Assembly: GCA_025642075.2 (NCBI GenBank)
Contig: JAODUO010000569.1
Span: 435,001 to 499,000 of the forward strand
Direction of reading: 5' to 3'
Source: Ridgeia piscesae
Lineage: Eukaryota > Annelida > Polychaeta > Sabellida > Siboglinidae
DNA: 64,000 bases
Made by a program: the position numbers and the translations under genes. Below are positions 50,520-64,000 of this stretch, one piece after another. Every line of letters starts with the position of its first letter. The stretch's first letter is position 1. Under the pieces are notes generated by a model. That model ran no database searches, was not told the origin of the DNA, and saw only the letters and a list, made by a program, of their open reading frames with translations.

Positions 50520-51010
50520 GCAAGTGACAATTAAGAAAATGCCAAGGACACTAAAAATCAAGCTCTACATGACTGTCATTAGACCAGTGCTTCTGTATGG
50601 AGCAGAACGTTGGACAGTTGGAAAGAAGGAAGAACAAATTCTCGAGTAGACGGATGAAAATGCTGGGAAGAATTAAAGGTGTAACACTGAGAGACAAAGT
50701 AGAGTGTGAACATCAGAAAGGAGTAGCATAAAAGAAAAAAGTCAGAGAAATGAGACTACGCTGGTATGGATAGATGCAGAGAATGAAAAAAAGTGAGTGC
50801 AATTGTTGACATGATAGTGCCAGGAAAAAACAAGAGGCTGACATAGTGGGAGATGGTTAGATTGCGTCCCAAGGGACATGCAGGAACTGCGGATCACCTC
50901 GGAGGATGTCCATGACAGAACATTGGTGAGGCATTGTCGGGGCAACGCAGCACAGTCCCACCTGCGAAGAAAACCTACTGCTTGGTGTAGTCACACAAGC
51001 CACGACGACA
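50520..51010 (+). mobile_element. RTE-like LINE reverse-transcriptase C-terminal fragment (degenerate)
   Basis: Reads KIKLYMTVIRPVLLYGAERW, followed by EEQILE, a stop, MKMLGRIKGVTLRDKV and REMRLRWYG, then a shifted tail. This is the conserved end of RTE-like LINE ORFs. Several stops show it is dead. It probably belongs to the same insertion as the endonuclease fragment at 49290. Confidence 0.75.
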
Positions 51011-51544
51011 TTGAGCCCATGCATGCCACCAACCAAAGAAAGTACGCCCGGTGACCAGTACTATATCGCACAGCCAACATGTTGACATCCTCGCCATATA
51101 AGAAGATAGTCACAAACAAGATTTCGGCGGAAATGGATGATGAAGATGACGAATAGTGACTGTGTATCGTGCGTTGCGAACCAAAATAATAAAGTTCTCC
51201 GTTAAGGAGACGCAATATGATACATTTTTTGGTTATTCCTTATGATAGTTTGCTATTTTCGGACAATCTTAACTATATTTCAAAAGGAATGTGTCTATTT
51301 TTGGACCCCCGTTTGACCCTTATCGGGGTGGGGCAGCCATTTTGAATTTCAGTGGTATCAGCTGAAATCTTACATCTGCATAATGCAAAGGCCAAATCCA
51401 TTGTAACCTTGTGTATACATAGCTGACATACACCTGCATGTTATATCAGCAATATTTTATTATTATTTTTATAATTGTTGTTAACGATTTTATAAAATAC
51501 TTGTTTCAAAACATTGAATAATATTTGAACGTTCTGTCACATAT

Positions 51545-52410
51545 AATGTGTGCCTTATACTATTTTGTCAACTTCTCACTGTTACAACATGTGGAGCAGT
51601 ATTATGGAGAAATCCTGAAAAAATTCATTGCATTTGGTTGGGAAATAGCCGAGATCTATGCAATAAGAGAATTCAGTTCAGTGAAATAACTTATTGTAGA
51701 AATACGACGTCAAAGTTTGTGAACATTTCAACAATTAAATGTGTAACAACAAATGCACATAGATACCTAAAAATACACATATGACCTCTAAATTATGTCC
51801 TTTCATATGGCATAAAGTATAAGAGAACAAACTGAAAAGTAAAAATATCAAACATATTTTGTGAAGCATAAATGAGTGTAGTTTTTAGTAAATTGTTATA
51901 ATATGACGGAACTATTCCCCGGAACATTTGTGATAGTGACGCAGGGAGAACAATTATCACTCCTTTGCACAAATGAACCAGAACGTAGACTGACATTGAC
52001 AGGTGGTGATTACGCGTTGGGATTACAACAGGGTTGCGTTTTAAAGGCCTTTTGCTGGACAATAACAAGTATTGCCCGACTCAGCTCCAACGTTTTGGTC
52101 GACTTCCAGTCATTTCAATTCCCCCGATGTCCCTTTTGCAAACACTTCCTCACGACAAAATTAAACACCGTTTCGATAATCCATGGGAGAAAAAAAATGG
52201 TATCGCACTGGACAGGTTAGCGGTTGATTACAATGTAGACACGCACATTTCGGATAGTTACTCCAGGCACATTTCTTGGACTGCATTAATCGGTTTAATT
52301 GGTGTGGCAGTAGCGCTAATTGGTATCCTATTAGAGATGTATCGTAAAAAGATAATTACTATCCCAACATGGGCCATGAAACCCTCGAGGAACCCGCGGG
52401 TAGCTTAGAT
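51545..52410 (+). pseudogene. Degenerate env-like fragment of an LTR retroelement
   Basis: Three short open stretches in different frames. 51903-52090 carries a GEQLSLLC and LQQGC pattern reminiscent of retroelement glycoproteins. 52050-52408 continues in another frame with a hydrophobic, membrane-anchor-like segment at about 52280-52345 followed by basic residues, then a stop at 52406-52408. 51548-51784 is cysteine-rich and may be an upstream piece. A frame change near 52045-52060 breaks the reading. No gag, protease, RT or integrase is visible nearby. The assignment rests on pattern only; an unknown membrane-protein relic is the alternative. Confidence 0.3.
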
Positions 52411-53599
52411 TTACAAGATATCTCCCGCAGAGACATGGGCGTAGCCGCGTCTAATCTACTGGAAACATGGCAAACTGGTAGCGGTGATCGAAGTGATCAC
52501 TAAATTGTTAGTATTGTAGTGTAGATTGTTCTGCCTAAAACATGGCAGCCGACCAAAAGCGGCAAACCTGTAGTTCGTTTGTCAGCTTGATGTTGCAATT
52601 GTATAATGCTGTTTTACTTGTATTGTACACGTTTAGAGTGAAGAAAACAAATTGGTTGCGGTGTAACAATATATTGGCTATGTTTACACTTAATCATGTT
52701 TTGATTGGAGTGTCAATCTTGCGAATGTCAAACAGTTGACCAAGACACATTATGCAATGATGTTTGGTTTCTAAAGAAATGCTAGGTGTTCTTAACAGTT
52801 AAGTTACGCACTACAGATGTTGCCATATTATTATGATTAGTATGTATGCATGATGATTTCGGTACCAATAAGACCGATTGTATTTGAATGTCATTTAGAC
52901 ATCTCGTTGGTTGCTATGTTCTTATTTTATGCATGCAATAGTATTGTTAGTTTTGGAAAGCATCCTTTACGGTTGTCATAAGGGTTTTTTCTAAGTTAGA
53001 TGTAGATTGTCAGAAGTTAGTACGTTTGTATACGCTTGCGTTTCCAATCTGTTATTATTTTATTTGTGAGTTTAAGAATGTGTCTTAAACTAGAAATGTG
53101 TATGGTATGTAACAAACCTGCATGTATTGGCTAATTTAGTTAATTATTATTATTATATTAGCTATTAGAAATTATTATATACATTTAGTTATTAGGGTCG
53201 GGGAAGTATGCAAATATATGCATACCCCCATACGTTGTCAGTACATCCTCATCCCCACAGTATGACGACATGAAATAACGCATGCGTAGATGCATAATGC
53301 CTCAAACCCTTTTACTGTGCATTTGGATATTTTACTTGTTAAACTCTGAATTATAGACGATTCTTGGGCGTGGTTTCCCACCAGGGCAAATTGTTTTAAA
53401 AGAGGCGGATTTTAGAATATCGAGGAGGGCGGCACGGTTTACACCGAAAAAGAGACTTTGGCGCTCTCCACGGAAAACTAGGAAAACGTTTCCCCACTTT
53501 TGATTAAACGAAATTTCGGCAATTGTATATCACGGTGATATATAGCTTGCTTAATTTTGACTTCAAAAATCCGGACACTATTTAAATGTCAAAGTCGGA

Positions 53600-53631
53600 A
53601 CACGGAGAGAGAGAGAGAGATATATAGAGAA

Positions 53632-53727
<96 letters not shown>

Positions 53728-53753
53728 AGGAGAGAGAGAGAGAGAGAGAGAGA
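53600..53753. repeat. (GA)n microsatellite
   Basis: About 150 bp of GA with a few breaks. Arginine/glutamate open frames over it are artefacts. Confidence 0.97.
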
Positions 53754-54455
53754 AACAAGTGATGTTACACCTCTATTGAGGCATTCATAGCACAAGCTCT
53801 CGGCGTCCTCATAGCAGGATATTATACGTGTGACGGTCCGATATTGCACAAACAACAAATCGGCACCTATCATTTCTAAGTTCTTTATTGTGGTCTTACT
53901 GTTGGATTCATTCAAGTAGAATGGGAAAATAAAACCTAAACAAAACAAACAGTGTTACTAACAATACAAATATACATAGACACAATTTTATGTATATAGT
54001 CAAACACACTTGACAGGTGTCACAGACATAGTTCATCTCATAACGTTGGAGAAACTTGTTAATCGATGATTATAATTATTTAAATGTAATTATAACCGAC
54101 ACTTGGTAATTAAATCATGAAAATGAAGTTTCACAAAATAAAGACTATAATAATATTCATCACCACTGGTGCTGCCATATTGTGGTTGGTAACAACATTA
54201 AAATGTAAATTAACATATGTAACTTCTCTTAATTAGCCTGTCTATGCATATTATAATATAATTATGAATATATGCATGCGTCCAAACTACTACCTTACAT
54301 ACGTAGAGCATGTGTATAATGCAGCTTGTAACTCTGACACAAAATGATCACTATATTTTACATGCATAATGATGACGTGGTAACTGGCTTAGTAATATAT
54401 CTCAGATATGGGGGGCATACCAACGAATGGATTCATACGCAATTGATACTGATTG

Positions 54456-54812
54456 TAGTCCTGCTTGAAAGAACTGCATTGTGCAGTTTTTGTAAATTCC
54501 TGGAAGCAATGAATGTATAGGACTGGTTGAGTAGAAATTATATTTTAGTGCAGCATGGCATCAGAGCTGTGAAATAATGCATTTGTCAGACAGTGACCAG
54601 GCACTTATGCATACAGGTGTAGTTGGGGACATAGCACCAAATGGATAGTAGTCATGCTTAAAGAACTACATTGTGCACTTTTTGTAAGTTTCTGGAAGCA
54701 CTAAATGTAGGACTGGTTGAATGGAAATTATATTTCTGCATAGCGTAATATCACAGCTGCGAAATAATTATATTTGTCAGACAGTGAAAAAATGCGTATG
54801 TATGCAGGTGTC
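54456..54812. repeat. Direct tandem duplication, period about 193 bp
   Basis: Copies at 54456-54621 and 54649-54812 share GAACTGCATTGTGCAGTTTT/GAACTACATTGTGCACTTTT, TGTAGGACTGGTTGA-like and TTTGTCAGACAGTGA blocks. They are diverged, and no coding frame is preserved. Confidence 0.8.
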
Positions 54813-55247
54813 AACATCGGCAATCGGCCGCTGATTGAAGCTAAAGTGAAGAGGTGTCAGGTTAGAGACTGGATTGTAGGAGAAAGAGATATGTCATTTT
54901 CACGGATTTTTTACATGACATATGTACTATGAACGGGCTGGTCCCGGAAATATGGCGCTTTATAAATGCTTGTAATAATTTTTGTTTATACTGGAGACTA
55001 ATTAATGTCTGAAATGTTCAATACCATGGATTAATAATCCTAGCTAATGGGAAATCAAAGAAACGGTACAGTTGCCGCCTATAGGAAATTAATTGGTGGT
55101 ATCTACCCAGTTCGTCCTAGAGGTGTCAACATGCAGGGGCAATCGCTGGCTGATTGAAGCAGAAATGTAGGGGCTTTAGGTTAGAGATTGGATTGTAGGA
55201 GAAAGAGATGTCATTTTCACGAATTTTATATATGACGTGTCATGTGT
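54806..55247. repeat. Direct duplication, period about 315 bp
   Basis: Copies at 54806-54935 and 55121-55247 share AGGTGTCAACAT, GCTGATTGAAGC, GGATTGTAGGAGAAAGAGAT and GTCATTTTCACG. With the overlapping 193-bp duplication this suggests stepwise local amplification. Confidence 0.8.
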
Positions 55248-55251
55248 GAAT

Positions 55252-55450
55252 TGAGGCTACCCAGCAAACATACAAGTATTGGGCCAATGCTACCGTTATA
55301 CTGGCGAGTACCGTTTGTACCGGCAACGGTACAAACGGTACTGAGCCAGTACACTGGACACACCATGATAAAAGTCGATGTACTTGCCTGTATCGGCCCA
55401 GCATTGGCCCACTTGTATCGGCCCAGCATTGGCCCGATACCAACATTGTT
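55252..55450. mobile_element. Foldback/MITE-like element with strong central hairpin
   Basis: The outer inverted motifs GGGCCAATGC (left) and GCATTGGCCC (right, twice) flank a core hairpin. In the core, 55308-55322 (GTACCGTTTGTACCG) pairs perfectly with 55327-55341 over a GCAA loop, and the stem is extended by ACTGGC/GCCAGT. The edge begins CCCAGCAAACA. No coding capacity. Confidence 0.7.
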
Positions 55451-55454
55451 CCGC

Positions 55455-55581
55455 AAGATGTCGCAGGGGACGTTTTTCATGGCGCCACCTAGGGAATGCA
55501 ATTTTACCGCCAAATTGAGAGGTTTGAGTTCGACGCGCAGACGCCATTTTTGTGAAAGATTTGGAAGTGGGATTTGTTCAG
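55455..55581 (+). other. Possible first exon of an unknown gene
   Basis: A CpG-bearing stretch with a YY1-like motif (reverse of AAAATGGCG at about 55541) ends in a strong donor (TTCAG|GTAAGT at 55581). An ATG at 55457 is open to the donor. No downstream exon is recognised and the product is unknown. Confidence 0.25.
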
Positions 55582-56759
55582 GTAAGTTGCAATGATTAAT
55601 AAAATCACGTAATTTTTATTGTGATATGATGCTTAATTGTGAATGCAAATAATTGTACAGTTGTGCCTATATTAGTGTTTTAATTGAGAATTGGCATCTG
55701 CATTTATAGGCCGGTAGATACTAGATTAGTGCTTTTACTAGTCTAGTGGATCACTTCGTCGGAGTCGGTTTCTGCGTACGTCTTTAGACTTTACCGCGTC
55801 AAAAAATTCGAAAACACCCACTTATTTCTATATCACCAGATTCAAAATTCGAATTAACTGATGACGTACGACAACACGCAACGCATTCACTAAACAACAA
55901 CGGGCTAATTTTTCTTTGGTGATTAACGTGAACAATTAAGTGCTGGATCCAATGGCAATGATTCATGCCATGGCTCAGTCACTTCATTGCTTATGAATAT
56001 AACAAATTGGTGCGGATCACATCTCTCCAATTTTTGAATGCATGGGCGTCGATCGGTGGGACATATGAGGTGGATCACGCGTCCTCAACCTTGTCAATTA
56101 AAAACAAAACAGGTTTTTGGTCATATAGCGCGAGCTAGACTGATCCCTCTCCTAAAAGCCCCTATAACTATAATATTATAATCATATACATGACATAAGT
56201 AGGTTGACATGCATTCTAAGTTTGACCTAGGTTTAACATGCATAATGGTATTAATTCCTATTAATTATATCATTTACACGAATTAGGAACTTGGCAGTTG
56301 TAGTTCGGAGGCAAACTCACTAATATAATGACTTACATGCTATGTAAACTTTTTGTATGTGGTTATGACAGCATAACTTATTTACTTGACGTACATTTCG
56401 TACTTACCTATTAATAGTGTAATTTATTAAAACAAATCCACACTGTACTTCAGAGGGATTACAAATATCGGATTCACATATAAACATTAATTGATATTAA
56501 TGTGACCTAGCATCAAGTTTTGCTACAACCTACAGATTGACCTGCTATTTTTCTTCTGAATTATATTTGGAAAATTATTGCGTTATTTAGTTATAATTAA
56601 TTAATTAATACATGTGCACACGAACCTTTACAGTGTGAAAAACAGACAAAACGAGATATCATAAAAAGGCAATTTATTATTTTATTTTAAACAGTGCTGC
56701 AAACCGTTCATAATGTCACCAAGGTTAACATTAAAAGAGCAGAATATTATATAAATGTT

Positions 56760-57335
56760 TATAATAGATCACATGCTTAAGTCTGTGCAGCATTCACTGA
56801 AGTATACTCACACATCATGATGGTAATATGTGTAAATCCTATGTTTTTTTCCATGATAGGTAATGTGCATAAGTCCATGTTATAAACTTATATGCACTGA
56901 AGTAAACTTCATAAATTAATTAATTACAGTCACCAATATGCATTAAAGAATAGTTTGTAGCTTCATTATAGGTAATGACTAACGTGATTTAAGTCCAAGC
57001 AATAAGCATTGAAGTTCAGAATTTCTCTGTGAAAGTCCATTGCGAACTCTCCAACAATTCCCAAGATCATACTGCAATGTTCGTCAAGTGTATACACCGT
57101 TATTGCATATAAATTCAAGTTGACCAACGAATATGAAGCGACTACGATGCCAGACACTTCTCTCGAGATCAAAGAGTGTTGTCAGTTCTTTAGAAGTGAA
57201 CCCATGCGAGCATTGCCATCATTGATATTCACACAGGTTTCACTATAGGTAATGTGCATAAGTCCATGCGATATGCATTGAAGTTCACAATTTCTCTGTG
57301 ATAGTCCATGGGGAACTCTCCAAGTTGCTGATGAG
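56760..57335. repeat. Diverged repeat family, three to four copies
   Basis: Blocks near 56860, 56970-57060 and 57245-57325 share GGTAATGTGCATAAGTCCATG-like (20-base core), GCATTGAAGTTCA, AATTTCTCTGTGA and GAACTCTCCAA motifs. On the - strand one frame of the two better copies keeps the pattern EF.MD.HREI.NFNAY..DL. Function unknown. Confidence 0.7.
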
Positions 57336-59615
57336 CCGACACTCATGCCAGGAGCAATGTCTACAATACAAAAATATTTCACATTTAAAATACTACACAA
57401 AATGGCAAATATTATTAATAACATCAACAAAATAGATAGTCAACATAACTGTAAACTTAATGGTAAAATGAAAAAAATTGAATTACAGGTATTGAGTGGT
57501 GTGTATTAAAGTGGAAATATTAACTGTCTGTACTTTCTATCATAAAATAGTAATACTGACACACTAACAATATACATGTATTAAGTTCTGTTTACACAAT
57601 TTACAAAAAAAAACTGTTTAAGATGTGGATTGATCAGATTAATAATGTTTTCCTGTAGTGATTAAAATGGAAGTAGGTCGCAGTCACAGGTAATCGTGAT
57701 GACCTGCCCTGATGCCGTAAATTTAACTGTTTTGAAATGTTGTTTGTTTTTCTTAAAACACTGATTTGCACACAACATAGATAATTATGTTGTGTCTAAT
57801 TTCTTATCAGAAACAAGAGTTTTTATGTAGCCTAAATAAATACCTAGTAAACGGTGTGGGTATATGCTGACAGAAAGTGCATGAATTTATAAGTATTTCA
57901 TTCATAACATACTTCCAGTTCCCCACACACCCACTCTACCACTCACAAATATACAACACACATACACATAGACACACGCTTACACACACGCATACATATC
58001 CATACACATATACAATTATCATAAAGGCAGAAAATAAACACATTTGGTACTCACCCAACACTACATGGTCACTCGGTAATGCTGAAGAACTTCTTATGTC
58101 TTCTAGTGAATGCAACATACCAAATCCAAACGGCCATTTTCCAAAATGGTGGTATATGGTAAACTTGGAGTAAATAGAAGAATGTCAAGGTCAAGGAATA
58201 CCATAAATATTGTCAATACAATGTTGTGAATAAATTTCTTGCTTAGTTGGTTTATGGGTTATTCATATTTTCTATTGTTTCAGTACTAATAATGCACCAT
58301 AAACATAACTTCCAATACTAGCCAATAAGAGCAGTACTATTTGTGAATCACATAGACATAGTGTCAAATATCACTATCCCAGGCGGGAAACTTCCCGCTG
58401 AATGGTGTTGATTCACCACCCACAAAGCACAGGAAACTTGATGGATTTTGATGTTACAGCACAATAATATATGATACAATTAATATAAAAAACCCAGTTA
58501 TAACAGTGAGTGTGTTCAGCTGTGCTGGCACTATTATAAGTGATAGGTGTGTTTAACGATAACATTATATTATTTGTTATTGTATGTTATGTTTCAGTTG
58601 TACTTGTTGATAGTAACTTTAGGAGACATGTTGACTTGAAATTAAGCTGTATTTAGTGTATTTGCAAACAGCTTGGGTGAAATACTGTTATTAATTTAAA
58701 AGAATTCAGTGCAATTAATTAGTTTATTTGTCACTAGGTATTTTATTGCAGGTGTCTTTATTGTTTTAATATTATATTACAATTACTTTTTAATTTTACA
58801 ACAGTAATCAATTATATTAAATCAGTTACAACACATTATCACATACCCACAGTATTTCCCTACAAGTGAAAATTGGTGTGTGTTTCTGTGGAATTAGTCT
58901 AAGTGGATAGTGTGTTTCTTTGGAGATCTCTACTATACTGAATTAAACTTACAAAGTAAATTTTGAGTATCAAATAAAAATCTGGTCTCGATTGATATCG
59001 AAGAATTCTGGTATCGAACCAACAATATATCGATCGATGTCGTAGAATTCTGGTATCAAGCCAGCACTACTTCTGTTGCATACTGTGCTTCTACTGGGAA
59101 CTGTGTTCTATATGAATATTAGACTAATAACGTAAGTATCGAGTATCAAGTATCGAACAGAATTCAGGTATTGATCGGTATTGAACAAATCCTGGCACTA
59201 TGCATAGGAAAAGGTAGTAACTAAGTAAGGTATTATATTTCTTAAAACCAGAGGATTCCTGCACTTTGTCTAACTTGACCCCATTTGTGTGATGATTCTT
59301 TATAGCTAAAAGGTCCTACACTGACACCCCTGTAACATCTCCACCTTGATCATGCTATGAATCAAGCAACTAGTTATAATCCATTCAACTCCATTGTAGA
59401 AAACCAATTACATGAAATTCTTTATAATAAGTTGATTACATCCAGATATGTGAAATATGAGCTTTTGGACTTTCCATGTCAAATCAATCAAGAATTTACA
59501 TGACCGTCTTCAATTTTGATGACATTTGGTGTGTATGTTTCAGGGGCTATTCTGAGGAATCCATTCCTCCAGGATACAGATACGGAGAAAACCATTCAAA
59601 AAGTTAAGATCGTGT

Positions 59616-59693
59616 AATTCCAATGTAGGTGTTGTAAGTAATTTACGTCCATCAATAACATAATATAATTATACATCCCGTTTTATATATATC

Positions 59694-59754
<61 letters not shown>

Positions 59755-59791
59755 ATGAACGTAAATTACTTACAACACGTACATTGGAATT
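59616..59791. repeat. 41-bp inverted repeat around a (TA)n core
   Basis: Arms 59616-59656 and 59751-59791 are reverse complements with few mismatches (AATTCCAATGTAGGTGTTGT on the left). The centre (59694-59752) is pure TA. Confidence 0.9.
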
Positions 59792-59922
59792 TCACAATGA
59801 TGGCTTGTGTATTAACATCAACACATCATGTAAGCAGTGAAACACTGTTAAAACATCAAACACAATTTAATTGTCAGGACAAATATTCATATCTTTAAAG
59901 ATTCCTTTCAATCATTCACACA

Positions 59923-59928
<6 letters not shown>

Positions 59929-59972
<44 letters not shown>
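59929..59972. repeat. (TA)n microsatellite
   Basis: Pure TA tract in the gene-poor interval. Confidence 0.95.
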
Positions 59973-59973
<1 letters not shown>

Positions 59974-60391
59974 TATAATTACTATAATTATCTGTATGTA
60001 ACTGCATCACTTATAAATATATTCAACCACACTCTGACTATTTAATATTGACTATTAAACTCAACATGGTATATTATAAGTAATAGAGGGGCATTGCCTA
60101 ATAGAGGCCAACCCCCTATTTTATAACGTGAAACAGTACAGTGAAATTTTTACTTTAGCAGTAATGGTATCTAGTAAAACAACATATGGTGCTGCTTACT
60201 TGTATTACTGAATCACTCAAGAGAAACACAACAAATTTGATGGATTTAAGCAACCCGGACCGGATTTGACTAGACACAAATTTGAAATTGTCGTTTATGT
60301 TACAACTTCCAGACGAATCGACTGCTCCCTCGGAGTTCGACTGTTGTCAACTAACTTAGATAACAGTCTACGTTTATTGTATATATGTGTA

Positions 60392-60401
<10 letters not shown>

Positions 60402-60453
<52 letters not shown>
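60402..60453. repeat. (TA)n microsatellite
   Basis: Pure TA tract about 180 bp beyond the stop of the DEG/ENaC gene, probably within or past its 3' UTR. Confidence 0.95.
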
Positions 60454-60460
<7 letters not shown>

Positions 60461-60633
60461 CTCTGGCACTAACATGTTCACTTTCTACCACTAACACTAA
60501 CTAACATATATCAACTACGAAATGTTAACAACTACAATCTAGGTCATATATCTTGAGTAAAACGTTACTCTGGGATGCGGTCTTGGTCGTCGTTGTCACC
60601 GTTTCACTGAGATCAGACGGGCGGAAGGGATTT

Positions 60634-62922
<2,289 letters not shown>

Positions 62923-62948
62923 CTGTTTATAAAAAAAGTATGTCACTG

Positions 62949-62949
62949 A

Positions 62950-62994
<45 letters not shown>

Positions 62995-62995
62995 A
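62949..62995. repeat. (TA)n microsatellite
   Basis: TA repeats immediately upstream of the acceptor of DEG/ENaC exon 62922-62843. Confidence 0.9.
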
Positions 62996-63179
62996 GTATC
63001 ACACGGACACGAATCGCGCACTGATTAACTCATTCTCTGGTTCACTCGCCCATTTACTCGTTTGCTCACTCATTCACTCAGTCAATTATATAGTCATACC
63101 CCTACTGACCAATTCAACCATTCAATTAATTATTTATTACTCATAAACTATGCTTACAATTTAACACTACTACTTTTAA

Positions 63180-63183
<4 letters not shown>

Positions 63184-63216
<33 letters not shown>

Positions 63217-63240
63217 TATGTGTGCGTGTGTGTGTTTATT
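63184..63240. repeat. (TA)n/(GT)n microsatellite
   Basis: TA tract passing into a GT-rich stretch. No gene is seen in 62923-64000 apart from the SINE that follows. Confidence 0.9.
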
Positions 63241-63324
63241 TATGTGTGGTTTTACATTACCGGGGCAATTTGAAGATTGCACAGGGATGCTTAGGCTAAC
63301 ATACGTATTTATAACTCCACCAAG

Positions 63325-63662
63325 TAGTTTCCTGCCTAAGAGCGCAGTGGCTAAGGAGAAGAGCTTCTGATTCTCGACTAAGAGGACCCGGGTTCGAATC
63401 CTATGCGGCGATGTTAAAACCTCGGGCAAGTTTTTTCACTCTACATTGCTCCAGTTCACTCAGCTGTATACATGAGTACCTGACTATAGACCGTGTTGGA
63501 TATGTGTACTAGCAGCCTTCGCGCATTAATTGTAGCATATGGCTGGATGCCTCCCAGAGTTGTACAGATGGTGCTTCATTGAACAGGTATATCAGGAAAG
63601 TAAACTGTAAAGCGTATGGAGCAATCCTCAGGATTGGATACTGCGCTATATAAGTAATTACC
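63325..63662 (+). mobile_element. tRNA-derived SINE, copy 3 (best preserved)
   Basis: The tRNA-like head has an A box (TGGCTAAGGAG, 63348) and a B box (GGTTCGAATCC, 63391). A central domain (TTGCTCCAGTTCACTCAGCT) and a tail ending GCGCTATATAAGTAATTACC follow. The centre resembles the deeply conserved Nin-DC-type SINE domain of eumetazoans (from memory; needs alignment). Same family as 37853-38180. Confidence 0.8.
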
Positions 63663-64000
63663 TTTAAGTGTAAGTTATACTTTTTATGGTTTCGTAACCG
63701 CAAAGTTCGTTCTAAGTTGCAACATTGCAAAAATTAATTTGTTCTATTTGCCAAACGTTTACAAACTTGAACAGACGTTTCCGTGCCCATGTGTGGCATA
63801 CGCTTTGAAAGCTATTTACAGCATGCAATCTTACAGCCGCAGCGCGCATGAATACGTTGTGAGAAAATTGAGTGTGCAGCGACAATTAACGAAGGCCTAC
63901 TTTAGTTTGGAAATTCGATTGGAGTTCAGCATGAATGTTGCTACCGGATAAGACTAAATGCATACGATTACACAACGTTTGAGATACGTTTCCGAATCCG

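Larger units (their letters stand above)
48121..60633. other. Gene-poor interval between MYG1 and the DEG/ENaC gene
   Basis: No complete protein gene is recognisable in 12.5 kb. It holds the MYG1 3' UTR, RTE-like LINE debris, an env-like fragment, microsatellites, tandem duplications, a foldback element, an inverted repeat and one possible first exon, each listed separately. Stretches 52750-53550, 53760-54440, 55900-56750 and 57430-59600 show nothing else I can support. Confidence 0.6.

Noticed and set aside
53557..53790. Arginine/glutamate-rich open frame
   Set aside because: Translation of the GA microsatellite.
58383..58398. GCGGGAAACTTCCCGC palindrome resembling paired E2F sites
   Set aside because: Single short palindrome with no nearby gene start; chance cannot be excluded.
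63391..63401. tRNA gene (B box and A box present)
   Set aside because: Part of a SINE with a long non-tRNA body; the cloverleaf cannot be closed and the copy at 38115 is equally a SINE.

Overview
This is a eukaryotic window. Genes are split into short exons with GT-AG introns, and no bacterial operons or phage genes are present. SSRs, minisatellites, LINE 3' ends, tRNA-derived SINEs and MITE-like elements are dense. The gene content (MYG1, JMJD7, a DEG/ENaC channel) and a SINE with a tRNA head and a conserved-looking central domain suggest an invertebrate animal, probably marine (mollusc, annelid, brachiopod or lancelet grade). The species cannot be fixed from the sequence.

Four genes can be rebuilt exon by exon with matching splice phases. 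(1) Bases 248-15311, + strand: the 3' part of a gene in which a MYG1 unit truncated at its C-terminus runs, inside one uninterrupted exon (2450-2742), into the N-terminus of a second complete MYG1 unit. (2) 38971-16934, - strand: a complete eight-exon JMJD7 gene (313 aa) with all Fe(II)/2-oxoglutarate ligands. (3) 41119-48120, + strand: a complete ordinary seven-exon MYG1 (346 or 357 aa). (4) 62922-60634, - strand: the last three exons of a DEG/ENaC/ASIC-type sodium channel. JMJD7 thus lies between two MYG1 loci. It converges on the fused one and diverges from the ordinary one.

About a third of the window (roughly 22 kb) is four large tandem arrays inside introns. They are a 57-bp minisatellite (7020-13518, intron of the fused MYG1 gene), a 70-bp purine-rich array (20385-22045), a 30-bp array of about 424 copies with kilobase-scale higher-order duplication (22049-34785; these two lie in JMJD7 intron 4), and a 45-bp array of 28 copies (45331-46574, MYG1 intron 5). 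The 45-bp unit is itself the 3' splice site plus the first codons of MYG1 exon 6, repeated in frame. Very long open frames in the arrays are by-products of periodicity, not genes.

The interval 48121-60633 holds no complete gene that I can recognise. It contains RTE-like LINE debris, a degenerate env-like fragment of an LTR retroelement, a GA microsatellite, tandem duplications, a foldback element and a possible first exon of an unknown gene. The strongest leads are the MYG1-MYG1 fusion exon and the minisatellite that multiplies a working splice acceptor in frame.
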